57,174 nucleotides of DNA from Nocardia suismassiliense (GCF_900269665.1 NZ_LT985361.1:2527508-2584681), one strand, 5' to 3'; shown: positions 18,905 to 27,052, counted from the stretch's first letter. Numbers and translations: made by a program. Notes: a model not told the origin generated them from the letters alone.

Positions 18905-19357
18905 TCACTGAGCGCCGCCCGGACCTGCGAGCGAGGTGACATCGTTCGCGTGCATCGGCTGATTGCAATGCGCGCAACGCAGTTCGGCATTGCTGATTTC
19001 ACCGCATGCGTGGTGGCGATAGAGCACGGGCGGGCCTGCGGTGCCCGACTGCCACTTGTCGCCCCAGCCCGTCATGACGATGAGCAGATCGATCAGTTCG
19101 GTGCCCTTCTCGGTGAGCACATATTCGTACCGTGGCCGCTGGTCATAGGCTTGCCGTTCGAGGACGCCGTGCTCGACCAGGTGGTTCAGCCGCTCGGTCA
19201 GCACCTTGCGCGAGATGCCGAGCTCGGACTGGAGTTGCTCGAACCGGGTGAGCCCGACCCAGACATCCCGCAGGATCAACGGCGACCACGGCTCACCGAT
19301 GACATCCAGGGTGCGCGCGATCGAGCACGCCATCTCGCCGAAGTTCGTCCGTTGCAT
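18905..19357 (-). CDS. HxlR-family winged-helix regulator
   Basis: A 150-aa regulator. The N-terminal part matches HxlR (IGEPWSPLILRDVWVGLTRF, then ELGISRKVLTERLNHL as the recognition region). A C-terminal Cys-rich patch (HHACGEISNAELRCAHCNQP) suggests a small metal or redox site, a variation seen in some members. It is divergent from the reductase gene at 19448, with a palindrome in the 90-bp gap. It probably represses the downstream reductase pair. Confidence 0.88.
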   Translation of the reverse strand: MQRTNFGEMACSIARTLDVIGEPWSPLILRDVWVGLTRFEQLQSELGISRKVLTERLNHLVEHGVLERQAYDQRPRYEYVLTEKGTELIDLLIVMTGWGDKWQSGTAGPPVLYRHHACGEISNAELRCAHCNQPMHANDVTSLAGPGGAQ

Positions 19358-19378
19358 GAAAACAGTCTAGCAATTGGG

Positions 19379-19393
19379 GTTCCCTTAGGGAAC
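19379..19393. promoter_or_regulatory. Palindromic operator candidate for the HxlR protein
   Basis: GTTCCC-TTA-GGGAAC is a perfect 6+6 palindrome in the divergent HxlR/reductase intergenic region, 22 bp upstream of the HxlR start. A further GGAAC word occurs near 19424. It is a likely HxlR binding site. Confidence 0.55.
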
Positions 19394-19447
19394 TATGCCT
19401 GCTACGGTTCTGGAGTCTCTTGAAGGAACTTAGAAAGGATCACGGCG

Positions 19448-20035
19448 ATGAGCAAGGTCATCACCGCCCACTCGGTCTCGGTCGACGGCTACGTCACCGG
19501 TCGCGACCCCAGGGCCGGCCACGGACTCGGCGACGGCGGAATGCTGTTTGACTGGTACTTCGACGGCGACACCCCCAGCCAGGTGTTCGACGGATTCAAG
19601 CTGGCCGAACAGAGCGTCCGAATCTTCGACGCCTTGGCCGGGCGGGTAGGCGCGGTCGTCGCCGGACGCAATACCTACGAGGACTCCGAACATTTCAACG
19701 GCGGAAGCCCCCATCCCACAGCGCCATTGGTCATCCTCAGTCACAGCCCCGTCCCGGTTTCCGAACGGCAGACCCTCGTGACCACGGGCGTCGAGGATGC
19801 CATCGCCGCCGCCCGCGAGCTCGCCGGCGGCAAAGACGTCAGCCTCATGGGCGGCGGCGTCCTGACCGCCGCTCTGCAAGCCGGCCTGGTCGACGAAGTG
19901 GTCCTCCACCAGATCCCGATCCTGCTCGGCCACGGCCGCCCCTTCTTCCAATCCCTCCCCGAACACGTCCAACTGCGCCTCATCGAAGCCATCCCGGCCC
20001 CCGGCGTCACCCATCTGCACTACGAGGTCCAGTGA
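19448..20035 (+). CDS. Dihydrofolate reductase/RibD C-terminal-domain protein
   Basis: A 195-aa single-domain NADPH-dependent reductase of the DHFR/RibD-C superfamily, starting with SVSVDGYVTG. It contains the cofactor motifs GAVVAGRNTYEDSEHF and SLMGGGVLTAALQAGLVDE. AAAGGA precedes the ATG. It overlaps the next gene by one base (TGATG), so the two form an operon. The divergent HxlR repressor likely controls both. It is not a folate-pathway DHFR by sequence; the substrate is unknown. Confidence 0.88.
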   Translation: MSKVITAHSVSVDGYVTGRDPRAGHGLGDGGMLFDWYFDGDTPSQVFDGFKLAEQSVRIFDALAGRVGAVVAGRNTYEDSEHFNGGSPHPTAPLVILSHSPVPVSERQTLVTTGVEDAIAAARELAGGKDVSLMGGGVLTAALQAGLVDEVVLHQIPILLGHGRPFFQSLPEHVQLRLIEAIPAPGVTHLHYEVQ

Positions 20036-20415
20036 TGACCCTGCACCCCGAAGTGCGCCGCATCCTCGACGGCGCCCCCAACGCCCACCTGGCCACCCTG
20101 CTCCCCGACGGTTCCCCGCACGCCGTCCCCGTCTACGTCGGCACCGAAGGCGACCACATCGCCCTCTTCACCGGGCCGGCCACCCGCAAAGCCCGCAACC
20201 TGCACCGCGACCCCCGCCTGGCTCTCTCGATGACCCCCGCCGACAACTTATTTCAGTCGGTTGCCATCCGGGGACGGGTCGTCCAGTGGATCGAAGGCGA
20301 CGCCGCCTGGGAGATCATCGACCGCCTCGCAATCAAATACACCGGAACTCCGTATGGACGCGACGAGGAGCGGGTCGTCGCTCTGATCGAGCCCAGCAAG
20401 CAGATCTTCAGCTGA
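20035..20415 (+). CDS. PPOX-class F420-dependent oxidoreductase
   Basis: A 126-aa flavin/deazaflavin-reductase split-barrel protein. The N-terminal HLATLLPDGSPHAVPVYV and the following TGPATRKARNLHRDPRLAL are characteristic of PNPOx-like F420 enzymes. The frame is also open from GTG 20032, but ATG 20035 gives the stop/start overlap TGATG with the reductase gene. It is expected to use F420H2, plentiful in this order, to reduce an unknown substrate. Confidence 0.85.
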   Translation: MTLHPEVRRILDGAPNAHLATLLPDGSPHAVPVYVGTEGDHIALFTGPATRKARNLHRDPRLALSMTPADNLFQSVAIRGRVVQWIEGDAAWEIIDRLAIKYTGTPYGRDEERVVALIEPSKQIFS

Positions 20416-20662
20416 GAACCACCTCCTGAATCTCTCGACAGTTCAGGGGGTGTTCTCACGTCGGTCCTCATCACCGGTATTGCGCTCGAGCCCATACCGA
20501 GTAGTCTGTGATGCGCGTCACATTCAGAACGTGTACGCAGGTTACGACAGCACCGCGGGTGGGGTGGGTGTCGCGCCAAGAGTCGGCGGCGGAGACCGTC
20601 GTCGGGTCGACCCTCGAAGAGCGGTGACTAGTAATAGCCCCGTAGTGGCTAGGAGAACAATC

Positions 20663-21025
20663 ATGTCTGGTTTGGTACGCAAGAGTTTTGATTCGCCCGA
20701 GGAGACTCGCCCCTTCGAGGACGGCAAGGGCAAGCTCGATCTGATCAACCTCGAAGCCGGCGCGGTGGGCCGGGCGATTTTCGAACCCGGCTGGCGCTGG
20801 TCGGAACATGTCAAGCCGATCGCGCAGACCGACAGCTGCCAAGCGCCACACATGGGCTACTGCGTGTCAGGACACATGGTGGTGGTCATGGACGACGGCG
20901 AGAAGCAGGAATACGGCCCGGGCGATTTCATGATGGCCGCACCCGGACACGACGCCTGGACGGTCGGCGACGAACCGTGCGTCATGATCGATTGGCAGGG
21001 TTTCGACGACTACGCCAAACGGTGA
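20663..21025 (+). CDS. Cupin-domain protein
   Basis: A 120-aa single cupin. The barrel motif appears around WSEHVKPIAQT, CVSGHMVVVMDDGEKQEYG and GDFMMAAPGHDAW; candidate metal ligands are the His and Glu residues in these strands. The frame is open to 20450, but ATG 20663 has AGGAG 7 bases upstream and begins the conserved protein. Function is not known; small cupins of this type are often linked to stress or detoxification operons, as here beside DUF899 and hydrolase genes. Nothing else is seen in 20416-20662. Confidence 0.8.
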   Translation: MSGLVRKSFDSPEETRPFEDGKGKLDLINLEAGAVGRAIFEPGWRWSEHVKPIAQTDSCQAPHMGYCVSGHMVVVMDDGEKQEYGPGDFMMAAPGHDAWTVGDEPCVMIDWQGFDDYAKR

Positions 21026-21064
21026 GATCCGGCTTCGGCCAGCCGAAAAGGCTACCAGCACGGA

Positions 21065-21140
21065 CCCCGAGCGCGATGATTTCTGCAGCTGTGTCTCGTC
21101 TACACATCAGAGCCGATTCATCCGAACCTCGGGAGAAACC
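21065..21140 (+). promoter_or_regulatory. Duplicated promoter-leader, copy A, upstream of DUF899 gene
   Basis: An 85-bp stretch (21065-21149) matches 22913-22997 without gaps at about 85% identity. Conserved inside it are GATGA (21075-21079), a 17-base spacer and CGTCTA (21097-21102), the layout of an ECF sigma promoter. The ribosome binding site GGGAGA and the first codons follow. Confidence 0.6.
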
Positions 21141-21869
21141 GTGACTGAGCAGACCATCAAAGCCCTCCCTCCAGTCGTCGACCAGCAGACTTGGGGAGCC
21201 GCGCTCGACGAACTGCGTATCCGGGAGAAGGCCGCCACCCGTGAACTCGACGCCATCGCCGCGCAACGCCGCAGGCTGCCGATGGTCGAGCTGCCGGATT
21301 ACACGTTGATCGGTCCGGGCGGCCCCGTCCGGCTGGTCGACCTATTCGACGGGCGTTCCCAACTCATCGTCTACCACCACATGTGGTCCGACGGCGCGGA
21401 GTGGCAGTGCGGCGGCTGTACCGGGCTCACATCGCAGTGGGCACGGCTCGGCTTCCTCGAGCCCTACGATGCCCGCTTCGTCATCGTCACCAACGGACCG
21501 ATCGAAGAAGCGCTGGCGTACAAGGCAAAAGTCGGCAACAAAATGGACTGGTACTCCTCGTCGGAAAGCTCGTTCGGTGCGGACGTCGACGCGCCGCCCG
21601 GCGGAGAGTTCGGAGTGAACGTCTTCCTCCGCGACGGCGACAAGGTCTACCGCACTTGGCACACCACTGGCCGCGGCACCGAACAGCTCAGCTACACCTT
21701 CGCGTTGATCGACACCCTGCCGTGGGGCCGCCAGGAGGAATGGCAGGATTCACCCGACGGTTGGCCGAAGTCGCCGACCTACTCCAAATGGCTCGATTCT
21801 CCTGATATCGCCCGGCTTTACGGCCCGAACGGCGACGCTGTAGCGGGACCAGGTGGGCAGAACAGCTGA
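21141..21869 (+). CDS. DUF899-family thioredoxin-like protein
   Basis: A 242-aa protein of the DUF899 group. It has the N-terminal helix with WGAALDELRIREKAATRE, then LPMVELPDYTL, LVDLFDGRSQLIVYHHMW, and CGGCTG where a thioredoxin CxxC would sit. The fold resembles peroxiredoxin/thioredoxin; no specific reaction is established. The GTG start has GGGAGA upstream. It is preceded by the duplicated leader shared with the alpha/beta hydrolase at 22989, which implies joint control by an ECF-type sigma factor. Confidence 0.85.
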   Translation: MTEQTIKALPPVVDQQTWGAALDELRIREKAATRELDAIAAQRRRLPMVELPDYTLIGPGGPVRLVDLFDGRSQLIVYHHMWSDGAEWQCGGCTGLTSQWARLGFLEPYDARFVIVTNGPIEEALAYKAKVGNKMDWYSSSESSFGADVDAPPGGEFGVNVFLRDGDKVYRTWHTTGRGTEQLSYTFALIDTLPWGRQEEWQDSPDGWPKSPTYSKWLDSPDIARLYGPNGDAVAGPGGQNS

Positions 21870-22023
21870 ATTCGGCTCGGCCACAAGGTGATTCACGCGG
21901 ATGAAATGGGGGTGGTCGGCGGCTGGGGGCTGGGTCAGGGTTGTGGCAAGATCGCGCTTCGATCGGGGAGGGCGTAGCAGGCCCGGCGCGAGCGAGTGGC
22001 TCTCCCCGATGGCATCGGTAACA

Positions 22024-22204
22024 TCTGCCCGTTGTTGCAGGTTGGCGTGCCCGCACCTGGCACGCTGCAGCGCGCACAGCCGAGGTGTCGGAACCGCACC
22101 TGCTGGCCAAGGCTCTCGGCGACGCGCTGGTCGGCAGCGGTCCGCGGCTGGTCGTGGTCCGGCTGGCCGACCGGCCACCGTTCCCGCCGGACGTGATCGG
22201 CTGA
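22024..22204 (+). pseudogene. 3' remnant of an unidentified gene
   Basis: About 58 codons ending at TGA 22202-22204 have strongly coding codon use, but there is no start and an in-frame TAA just upstream. The readable tail is EVSEPHLLAKALGDALVGSG followed by PRLVVVRLADRPPFPPDVIG. The alternation resembles the C-terminus of a thiamine-diphosphate enzyme, but this is a guess. It suggests a deletion that left only a gene end. The surrounding frames in 21870-22300 are not convincing. Confidence 0.45.
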
Positions 22205-22300
22205 TCTCGTACCGGAAGTCGTCATAAAGGATGACGACGGCTCGGGCAGGCGGCGAGACCATGATCACTCTGCTTTCGTGAGCACACTCCGACAGGTGCG

Positions 22301-22846
22301 GTGACAGCGATGATGGTGACCATAATTCTGACCTGCGAGGTCGCGTTCTGGGTGCTCGCGGCGACCGGGCTGCTGTTGCGCTATGTGGTGCGCTGGCGAC
22401 AGGCGAGTTCGATTGTGCTGGCGATGGTTCCGTTGATCGACGTGGCATTGGTCGCCGCGGTGGCGATCGATGTGTACCAGGGTGCACAGGTCACCGGTGT
22501 GCACCGGCTCGCGGGGATCTATCTCGGCTGGACCGTGGTCTTCGGCAAATCGACCATCGCCTGGCTCGACGGTTGGTTCGCCTACCGGTTCGCGGGTGCG
22601 CCGCGGCCGGCGAAACGTGCCAAGCGCGGGCCGGAAGCTGTGCAGCACGAGACGAAATCGTTCGTCAAATGGTTGGTCGCGGCCGCGATCGCGCTGGCCG
22701 TGTGCTTCGGCCTGTCGGTGACGGTGGCCGACGCGGAGCAGGCCGCCGCGCTTCGTGAGGTGATTCAACCGTTGGGGCTCATCACCGTCATCTGGTTCCT
22801 GACCGGCCCGGCGTGGGTGAAGGGGTCGACGGAGGCGCGGCGGTGA
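22301..22846 (+). CDS. Integral membrane protein, function unknown
   Basis: A 181-aa hydrophobic protein with about five membrane segments: roughly 5-25, 35-57, 70-92, 118-138 and 147-170. A basic loop near residue 105 (RPAKRAKRGPEA) is probably cytoplasmic. The GTG start (or the ATG three codons later) lacks a strong ribosome binding site. I do not recognise the family. It stands between the DUF899 and hydrolase genes, which share a promoter, but has no such leader itself. Confidence 0.7.
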   Translation: MTAMMVTIILTCEVAFWVLAATGLLLRYVVRWRQASSIVLAMVPLIDVALVAAVAIDVYQGAQVTGVHRLAGIYLGWTVVFGKSTIAWLDGWFAYRFAGAPRPAKRAKRGPEAVQHETKSFVKWLVAAAIALAVCFGLSVTVADAEQAAALREVIQPLGLITVIWFLTGPAWVKGSTEARR

Positions 22847-22912
22847 CCCGGGGCGCGACCGCTGGCGATCACCCGCGGCATCGGGCAGCGCTGGAAGGTC
22901 ACTGTGCATGGA

Positions 22913-22988
22913 TCCCGAGCGCGATGATTTCGGTAGCCGTCTGTCGTCTACAGATAAGAGCCGATTCATCCGAGCCTTGGGAGAGAAC
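22913..22988 (+). promoter_or_regulatory. Duplicated promoter-leader, copy B, upstream of alpha/beta hydrolase
   Basis: Copy B of the leader at 21065. GATGA (22923-22927), a 17-base spacer and CGTCTA (22945-22950) are conserved. The position fixes the hydrolase start at GTG 22989 rather than the earlier ATG 22908, which would place the promoter inside the gene. Confidence 0.6.
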
Positions 22989-23831
22989 GTGATTGAGCCT
23001 TCGAACTATGGTCACCTGCCGATCAACGGTCTGAGCCTCTACTACGAAGTGTATGGCGAGCTCGGCTCGTCGGAAACGCCTCCGTTGCTGCTTATCCCGG
23101 GCGCGTTCATGGCCACCGACTCGATGAAGTCGTGGGTCGCCGCCTTCGCGGATCAACGTGCTGTGATCGTCTTCGACCAGCAAGGTCACGGCCGCACCCC
23201 GGACACTTCCCGCGAGATGTCTTACGAGCAATTCGCCGACGACGCCGCGGAGTTGTTGCGCGCGTTGAACGTTGAGCGCGCGGACGTGATGGGTTACTCG
23301 CAGGGCGGCGGAGTCGCGCTGCAACTCGCGCTCCGTCACCCGACGCTCGTCGACAAGCTGGTCTCGATGTCCGCCACCTACCGCAAGGACGGCTGGTACC
23401 CGGCGGTGCTGGCGGGCATCGAGAGTATCAGCGCCACAGCGTTTGCCGGTACGCCCGTCGAGCAGGCCTTCATGGCGCACACGCCGGACGCCGCGGCGTT
23501 CGGCACTTACCTCGAAAAAATGAAGGTCTTGAATATCAATGACCAGAACATCAGCGACGCGCAGATGCGTTCGATTCCCGCGAAGACGATGGTCATCGTC
23601 GGTGATGCGGATGCGGTGAAGCCGGAGCATGCGCTGGCGATGTTCAAACTGCGCGGCGGCGGTGACGAGGAAGCGGCAGCGTCGGGCATGCTGCAGAAGG
23701 TTCCGGCCGCACGCTTGGTGATGCTGCCGGCGACGTCACATATCGGAATCTCAGGGGAGACAACGGTACTCGCGCCGATGGTGAGTGCGTTTCTCGACGA
23801 TGTGCCGCCGGCGACGCCGGATCTTTTCTGA
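22989..23831 (+). CDS. Alpha/beta-hydrolase
   Basis: A 280-aa alpha/beta-hydrolase. The nucleophile elbow is GYSQGG (Ser about residue 102), oxyanion-region residues lie in LLIPGAFMATD, the acid is probably the Asp in VGDADAV, and the catalytic His is in ATSHIG near the C-terminus. GTG 22989 is chosen over ATG 22908 because GGGAGAGAAC sits just before it, the layout matches the DUF899 gene, and the protein then starts like its family. The substrate is unknown. Co-regulation with DUF899 suggests a stress-induced role. Confidence 0.87.
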   Translation: MIEPSNYGHLPINGLSLYYEVYGELGSSETPPLLLIPGAFMATDSMKSWVAAFADQRAVIVFDQQGHGRTPDTSREMSYEQFADDAAELLRALNVERADVMGYSQGGGVALQLALRHPTLVDKLVSMSATYRKDGWYPAVLAGIESISATAFAGTPVEQAFMAHTPDAAAFGTYLEKMKVLNINDQNISDAQMRSIPAKTMVIVGDADAVKPEHALAMFKLRGGGDEEAAASGMLQKVPAARLVMLPATSHIGISGETTVLAPMVSAFLDDVPPATPDLF

Positions 23832-23886
23832 GCGTCGCCGGCGACTACACGAGCGCACCGGGAACGGCATCTGAGCTCAGGATTCG

Positions 23887-23933
23887 TTGTGCCGGAACCC
23901 GGTAGGCCGGTTGAAACGGCCTTACGGCACAAG
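23887..23933. terminator. Nested inverted repeats between convergent genes
   Basis: TTGTGCCG (23887-23894) pairs with CGGCACAA (23926-23933). An inner hairpin pairs AGGCCG (23904-23909) with CGGCCT (23917-23922). It overlaps the last codons of the oxidoreductase gene and probably terminates transcription from both sides. Confidence 0.55.
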
Positions 23934-25226
23934 CACGGACTGCGAGGTACCGGATCGCGGGACGGAGTCGATATGGATCTGGCGTGCGATGAAGCGCCCG
24001 CACTCGACGGTGGCGGGAATTCCGGTCAGGTGCAGTGAGTTTCCGTCCGGCAGTCCGGCGTAATAGAGCCCCGGCAGCGCACCGAGCATGCCTTTCTCCT
24101 GGATGGGCACTCCGTGATCATCGAGCGCCTGCTTGGGCAGGAATCGATAGTCGGGCCCGAATCCGGTGCACCAGAGGATCGTGGTGATTTCGTGGTGCGT
24201 CAGATCGAGTTTGTTTCCGAAGTTGGTGATGTGTTGCATGTTCACCGCGGGCGGCGAGTGCTGTTCCGGCGCAACGAATCCGCGCCGGTGGATCCCGGTA
24301 TCAATCTTGTGCAATATCGCGCGCAGCGAGCGTCCGGAGTCCTGCGCGATGGCGACGACATTGTCGTCCACCGAGAGGACGTTGTGTTGCGCCGCGCGCA
24401 CGGAACCGACCAGTGTTACGCCTTTTTCGGCGAGTGTGCCCAGGTTGAGATCCGCACCGCGGTTCGTCACCGCCGTCACCGGCAGACCCGGCAACTTCGT
24501 AGGGTCGCCAGTGCCGACGTCCGCCGCCACGAAATCGTCGTACAGCGAGAATATGTACATCCATTCGTGGATGCTCCGGCCACGATAGTGCCGCGGAAAG
24601 ACCCGGTGGCGACCGACCGACAGGAATACGCTCCGTCCGACATCGGCGAGTTCGTCCGCGATCTGCTGTCCGCTGATGCCGGCCCCGACCACGAGCACGG
24701 CACCATCGGGCAGCGAAGCGGGATTGCGATAGTCGCGCGAATGCACTTGGCGGATAGCCGGATCGACCTCGGGCGCGAAGTCCGGTAGCCGGGGTTTGGC
24801 GTAGCCGCCCACCGCCGCAACGAGGTTACGAGATTCGAAGACCGCACCGGTCGACAGGTGCGTCAGGAACCGGACGTCGTCGCGATCCGACACCTCCGAC
24901 GGGCACTCGACGGCCCGAACTTCGGTGTGCTGCAACACCCGGAGCTTTCGCTCCACCGCGTAGCGGCGCAAATGCCGGGCCAGCTCACGGCCCGACATGG
25001 TTCCGTCGGGATCGGCGCCGTCGTACGCCCAGCCGGGAAGCTGGATGGTTCGGTTACCGCTGCCTACCAGCAGGCTGTCCCACCGCTCATGCGCCCAGGC
25101 ATGACCGACCTCGGCCTTCTCCACGACCACCGCGGCGTGCCCAATCTCCTGCAGCGAGGCGGCCACTCCGCACCCCTGCTGTCCCGCGCCGATGATGACG
25201 GTTTCGCAATACTCGATGTGCACCAT
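23922..25226 (-). CDS. CzcO-like FAD/NAD(P)-dependent monooxygenase
   Basis: A 434-aa flavoprotein. The FAD motif is VIIGAGQQGCGVAASL near residue 10, and a second NAD(P)-type motif is VLVVGAGISGQQIAD at about 180. The third hallmark, TTILWCTGFGPDYRFLP, is near residue 350. The sequence belongs with CzcO/YUCCA-like monooxygenases and siderophore-type N-hydroxylase relatives. It is divergent from a MerR gene across 117 bp that carries an iron-box-like palindrome. The substrate is unknown; a link with metal or iron metabolism is only suggested by that box. Confidence 0.85.
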   Translation of the reverse strand: MVHIEYCETVIIGAGQQGCGVAASLQEIGHAAVVVEKAEVGHAWAHERWDSLLVGSGNRTIQLPGWAYDGADPDGTMSGRELARHLRRYAVERKLRVLQHTEVRAVECPSEVSDRDDVRFLTHLSTGAVFESRNLVAAVGGYAKPRLPDFAPEVDPAIRQVHSRDYRNPASLPDGAVLVVGAGISGQQIADELADVGRSVFLSVGRHRVFPRHYRGRSIHEWMYIFSLYDDFVAADVGTGDPTKLPGLPVTAVTNRGADLNLGTLAEKGVTLVGSVRAAQHNVLSVDDNVVAIAQDSGRSLRAILHKIDTGIHRRGFVAPEQHSPPAVNMQHITNFGNKLDLTHHEITTILWCTGFGPDYRFLPKQALDDHGVPIQEKGMLGALPGLYYAGLPDGNSLHLTGIPATVECGRFIARQIHIDSVPRSGTSQSVLVP

Positions 25227-25271
25227 AATGACCTCTCCCTCGCAGGCGGCAGCCGCCGCTCCGTACTTTCG

Positions 25272-25290
25272 TTAGGCTTGCCTACCAAAG
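25272..25290. promoter_or_regulatory. DtxR/IdeR iron-box-like palindrome
   Basis: TAGGC-TT-GCCTA forms a perfect inverted repeat. Over 19 bases from 25272 it matches the IdeR consensus TWAGGTTAGSCTAACCTWA at 13 positions. It lies 45 bp upstream of the flavin monooxygenase start. A MerR operator is the main alternative. Confidence 0.35.
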
Positions 25291-25343
25291 CATCTGAAGT
25301 CGGCTAGAGATCAAGACCTACGACGACAAGAACGGCGGTCGAG

Positions 25344-25775
25344 ATGGACGACACCCAACCGGCAGACCGCCGACCAGACCAGGACTTGGTCGGAATCGGC
25401 ACCGCCGCAAGACGATTCGGCCTCGCGGAATCAGCCCTGCGCTATTGGGAGCAGCGCGGACTCCTCCGCCCGGCGCAGCGCCGATCCCGCTGGCGCCTCT
25501 ACGGTCGCAACGAATTACATCGAATCGGCCTCATCCAGCTGTGGCGAGAAACCGGACTGATGAACCTAGACGAGATCCGCGCGGTCCTCTCCGCCCGCAA
25601 TCACGAATGGCGGCAGGCGGTGCTCGGCCGGCTCGACGAGATCGAACAACAGCAGGCCCGCCTGACCGCCGCGAAGTCACTGCTCGAGCATCTTCTGACT
25701 TGCCCGGATGGCAACCCCGCCGAAGAGTGCCCTTACCTGCGGGCCATGACCGATGAACGAGCGGTTGTGCGATAG
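25344..25775 (+). CDS. MerR-family regulator
   Basis: A 143-aa regulator. The N-terminal winged helix reads GIGTAARRFGLAESALRYWE then RWRLYGRNELHRIGLI, followed by a dimerisation coiled coil at about 85-115 (RLDEIEQQQARLTAAKSLLE). Two Cys residues near the C-terminus (LTCPDGNPAEECPYL) could sense metal or oxidants. It is divergent from the flavin monooxygenase gene and is its likely regulator. Confidence 0.88.
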   Translation: MDDTQPADRRPDQDLVGIGTAARRFGLAESALRYWEQRGLLRPAQRRSRWRLYGRNELHRIGLIQLWRETGLMNLDEIRAVLSARNHEWRQAVLGRLDEIEQQQARLTAAKSLLEHLLTCPDGNPAEECPYLRAMTDERAVVR

Positions 25776-25904
25776 CGGGCAAGGCGAACGCACGGGTCGA
25801 ATTCGAGGCCGCCGAGGATGGTGCCCACAGTGTGCAGGCCGTACTGGGGCACCACCCTTATGCCATCGCGATCGTTGATCGCGCGGTCCTGGCAGCGCGT
25901 TGCG

Positions 25905-25991
25905 CTCAGCGATCTCGATCCTGCGGTGTCGGTCGAGGACTACGACAAGCTGTTGCCCGAGATCATGGAGTCCAGCCGGCTTCGAGGCTGA
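25905..25991 (+). pseudogene. Gene-end remnant in the 25.8-26.2 kb gap
   Basis: Codons with coding-type use end at TGA 25989-25991 and read SDLDPAVSVEDYDKLLPEIM then ESSRLRG, but no start is present in this frame. The fragment is not recognised. The rest of 25776-26178 contains only broken frames, so the stretch looks like decayed coding DNA at the edge of an accessory region. Confidence 0.35.
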
Positions 25992-26178
25992 ATAGCGATA
26001 GGCAACCGCGCAGCCAGGATTGGGGTCCACCCAGCAATCGCCGGCCGATCCATCCGCAGGCATCGCGGCAACGAATACCGCAACGAGTTGGACTTCCAAC
26101 CGCCTCCACGACGACAGGACTTGGATGCGTATATCGGGCATGTCATTGATGGCCGCTCCTTCCAGGAAAGGAACGAAG

Positions 26179-26754
26179 ATGCGAAAGGCTGCTCGATCAC
26201 GCTGGGCTTTGCTGGTGGGCGCCTGCACCACGGTGGGCACGATTTTAATCGTCGGCTGTCCAGCCGCGACCGCAGAAACCGATGACGAGCGAGAAGAGCG
26301 CATCGCCCTCGCGATACATGAGCATTTTTGCGAAGACGGAGGGCGTGCTCTGCGTACTCACCGTTGGTACAGTGAATATCAACGGATCGAAGAACGTTCT
26401 CCGTATAAGCTGAAAGGGGGAAACACGAGCATTCCGCAGGTGGCTCGCCATTATCTCTTCGATGAGTATCGACTCACTCCGGAGACTCGCGTCGAGATAT
26501 GCAGCAACATCGAAGATTACGCACGAGTAGTGAAAGATGTGGCTGTAGAATTGAAGGGAGATATAAAGTCGTGTTGCGCTACCGAAGAGGGGTTGAGGCG
26601 TTTTTTCAAGGACAAAACTGACCAGTTCCTCAAACTGATAGAGGAAGAGGGGGAAGCGCAAGAAGACGATGACGTCGTTTATTGGTGTCCGCGATATCAT
26701 GAGCCCAGAGGTGATACGCGCTGCCGATGGGACAGTGATGGCCACGCCGTGTAA
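26179..26754 (+). CDS. Secreted/lipoprotein hypothetical protein, lower GC
   Basis: A 191-aa exported protein. The signal is ALLVGACTTVGTILIVGCPA, with either a lipobox (IVGC) or a signal-peptidase I site (ATA-ET). The mature part is charged, with six Cys residues after the signal (including SCC and YWCPRY) and an acidic stretch EEEGEAQEDDDVV. I do not recognise it. ATG 26179 has AGGAAAGGAA upstream. Third codon positions are clearly richer in A/T than in all neighbours, which suggests horizontal acquisition. A canonical terminator follows. Confidence 0.75.
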   Translation: MRKAARSRWALLVGACTTVGTILIVGCPAATAETDDEREERIALAIHEHFCEDGGRALRTHRWYSEYQRIEERSPYKLKGGNTSIPQVARHYLFDEYRLTPETRVEICSNIEDYARVVKDVAVELKGDIKSCCATEEGLRRFFKDKTDQFLKLIEEEGEAQEDDDVVYWCPRYHEPRGDTRCRWDSDGHAV

Positions 26755-26802
26755 TTAGTAGCGACAGGCTGGCATCCTCGCAGGAGGAAAATCTCGAATC
26801 GG

Positions 26803-26837
26803 GCCCGACTCCGCAGTGCGGGTCGGGCTTTATTCTT
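26803..26837 (+). terminator. Intrinsic terminator after the lower-GC secreted gene
   Basis: A GCCCGAC stem continuing through CCGCA/TGCGG, with one bulged T, closes between 26803 and 26828 and is followed by TTTATTCTT. It is the most canonical rho-independent terminator in the window. Confidence 0.85.
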
Positions 26838-27052
26838 CTCCGAAGATCGACAAGGCATCGCATCAGGCCGTCACCGATCTGACCACTTGGGAGCGGTCTC
26901 GGACTGTGCGGCGGCGCTTGAACACCAACACCAGCTATTGATGATTGGCGCCCAATTCCGGATCGTAGGGTAACCGCAGAGGACGTCGATGCGTTGCGGT
27001 CAGCGGCGGCCGTCGATTTCGTCGGCGGCGTTGAGTTGTTTGCTGAGGGATG

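Noticed and set aside
20450..20662. N-terminal extension of the cupin protein
   Set aside because: The extra 71 residues are low in coding character, and the ATG at 20663 has a good AGGAG site.
22908..22988. Earlier ATG start for the alpha/beta hydrolase
   Set aside because: This segment is the duplicated promoter-leader shared with the DUF899 gene; GTG 22989 has the ribosome binding site.
26838..26942. Plus-strand fragment ending VTDLTTWERSRTVRRRLNTN before a stop at about 26942
   Set aside because: Looks like a gene tail, but it is too short, has no start and no recognisable family; kept only as a hint of decayed DNA.
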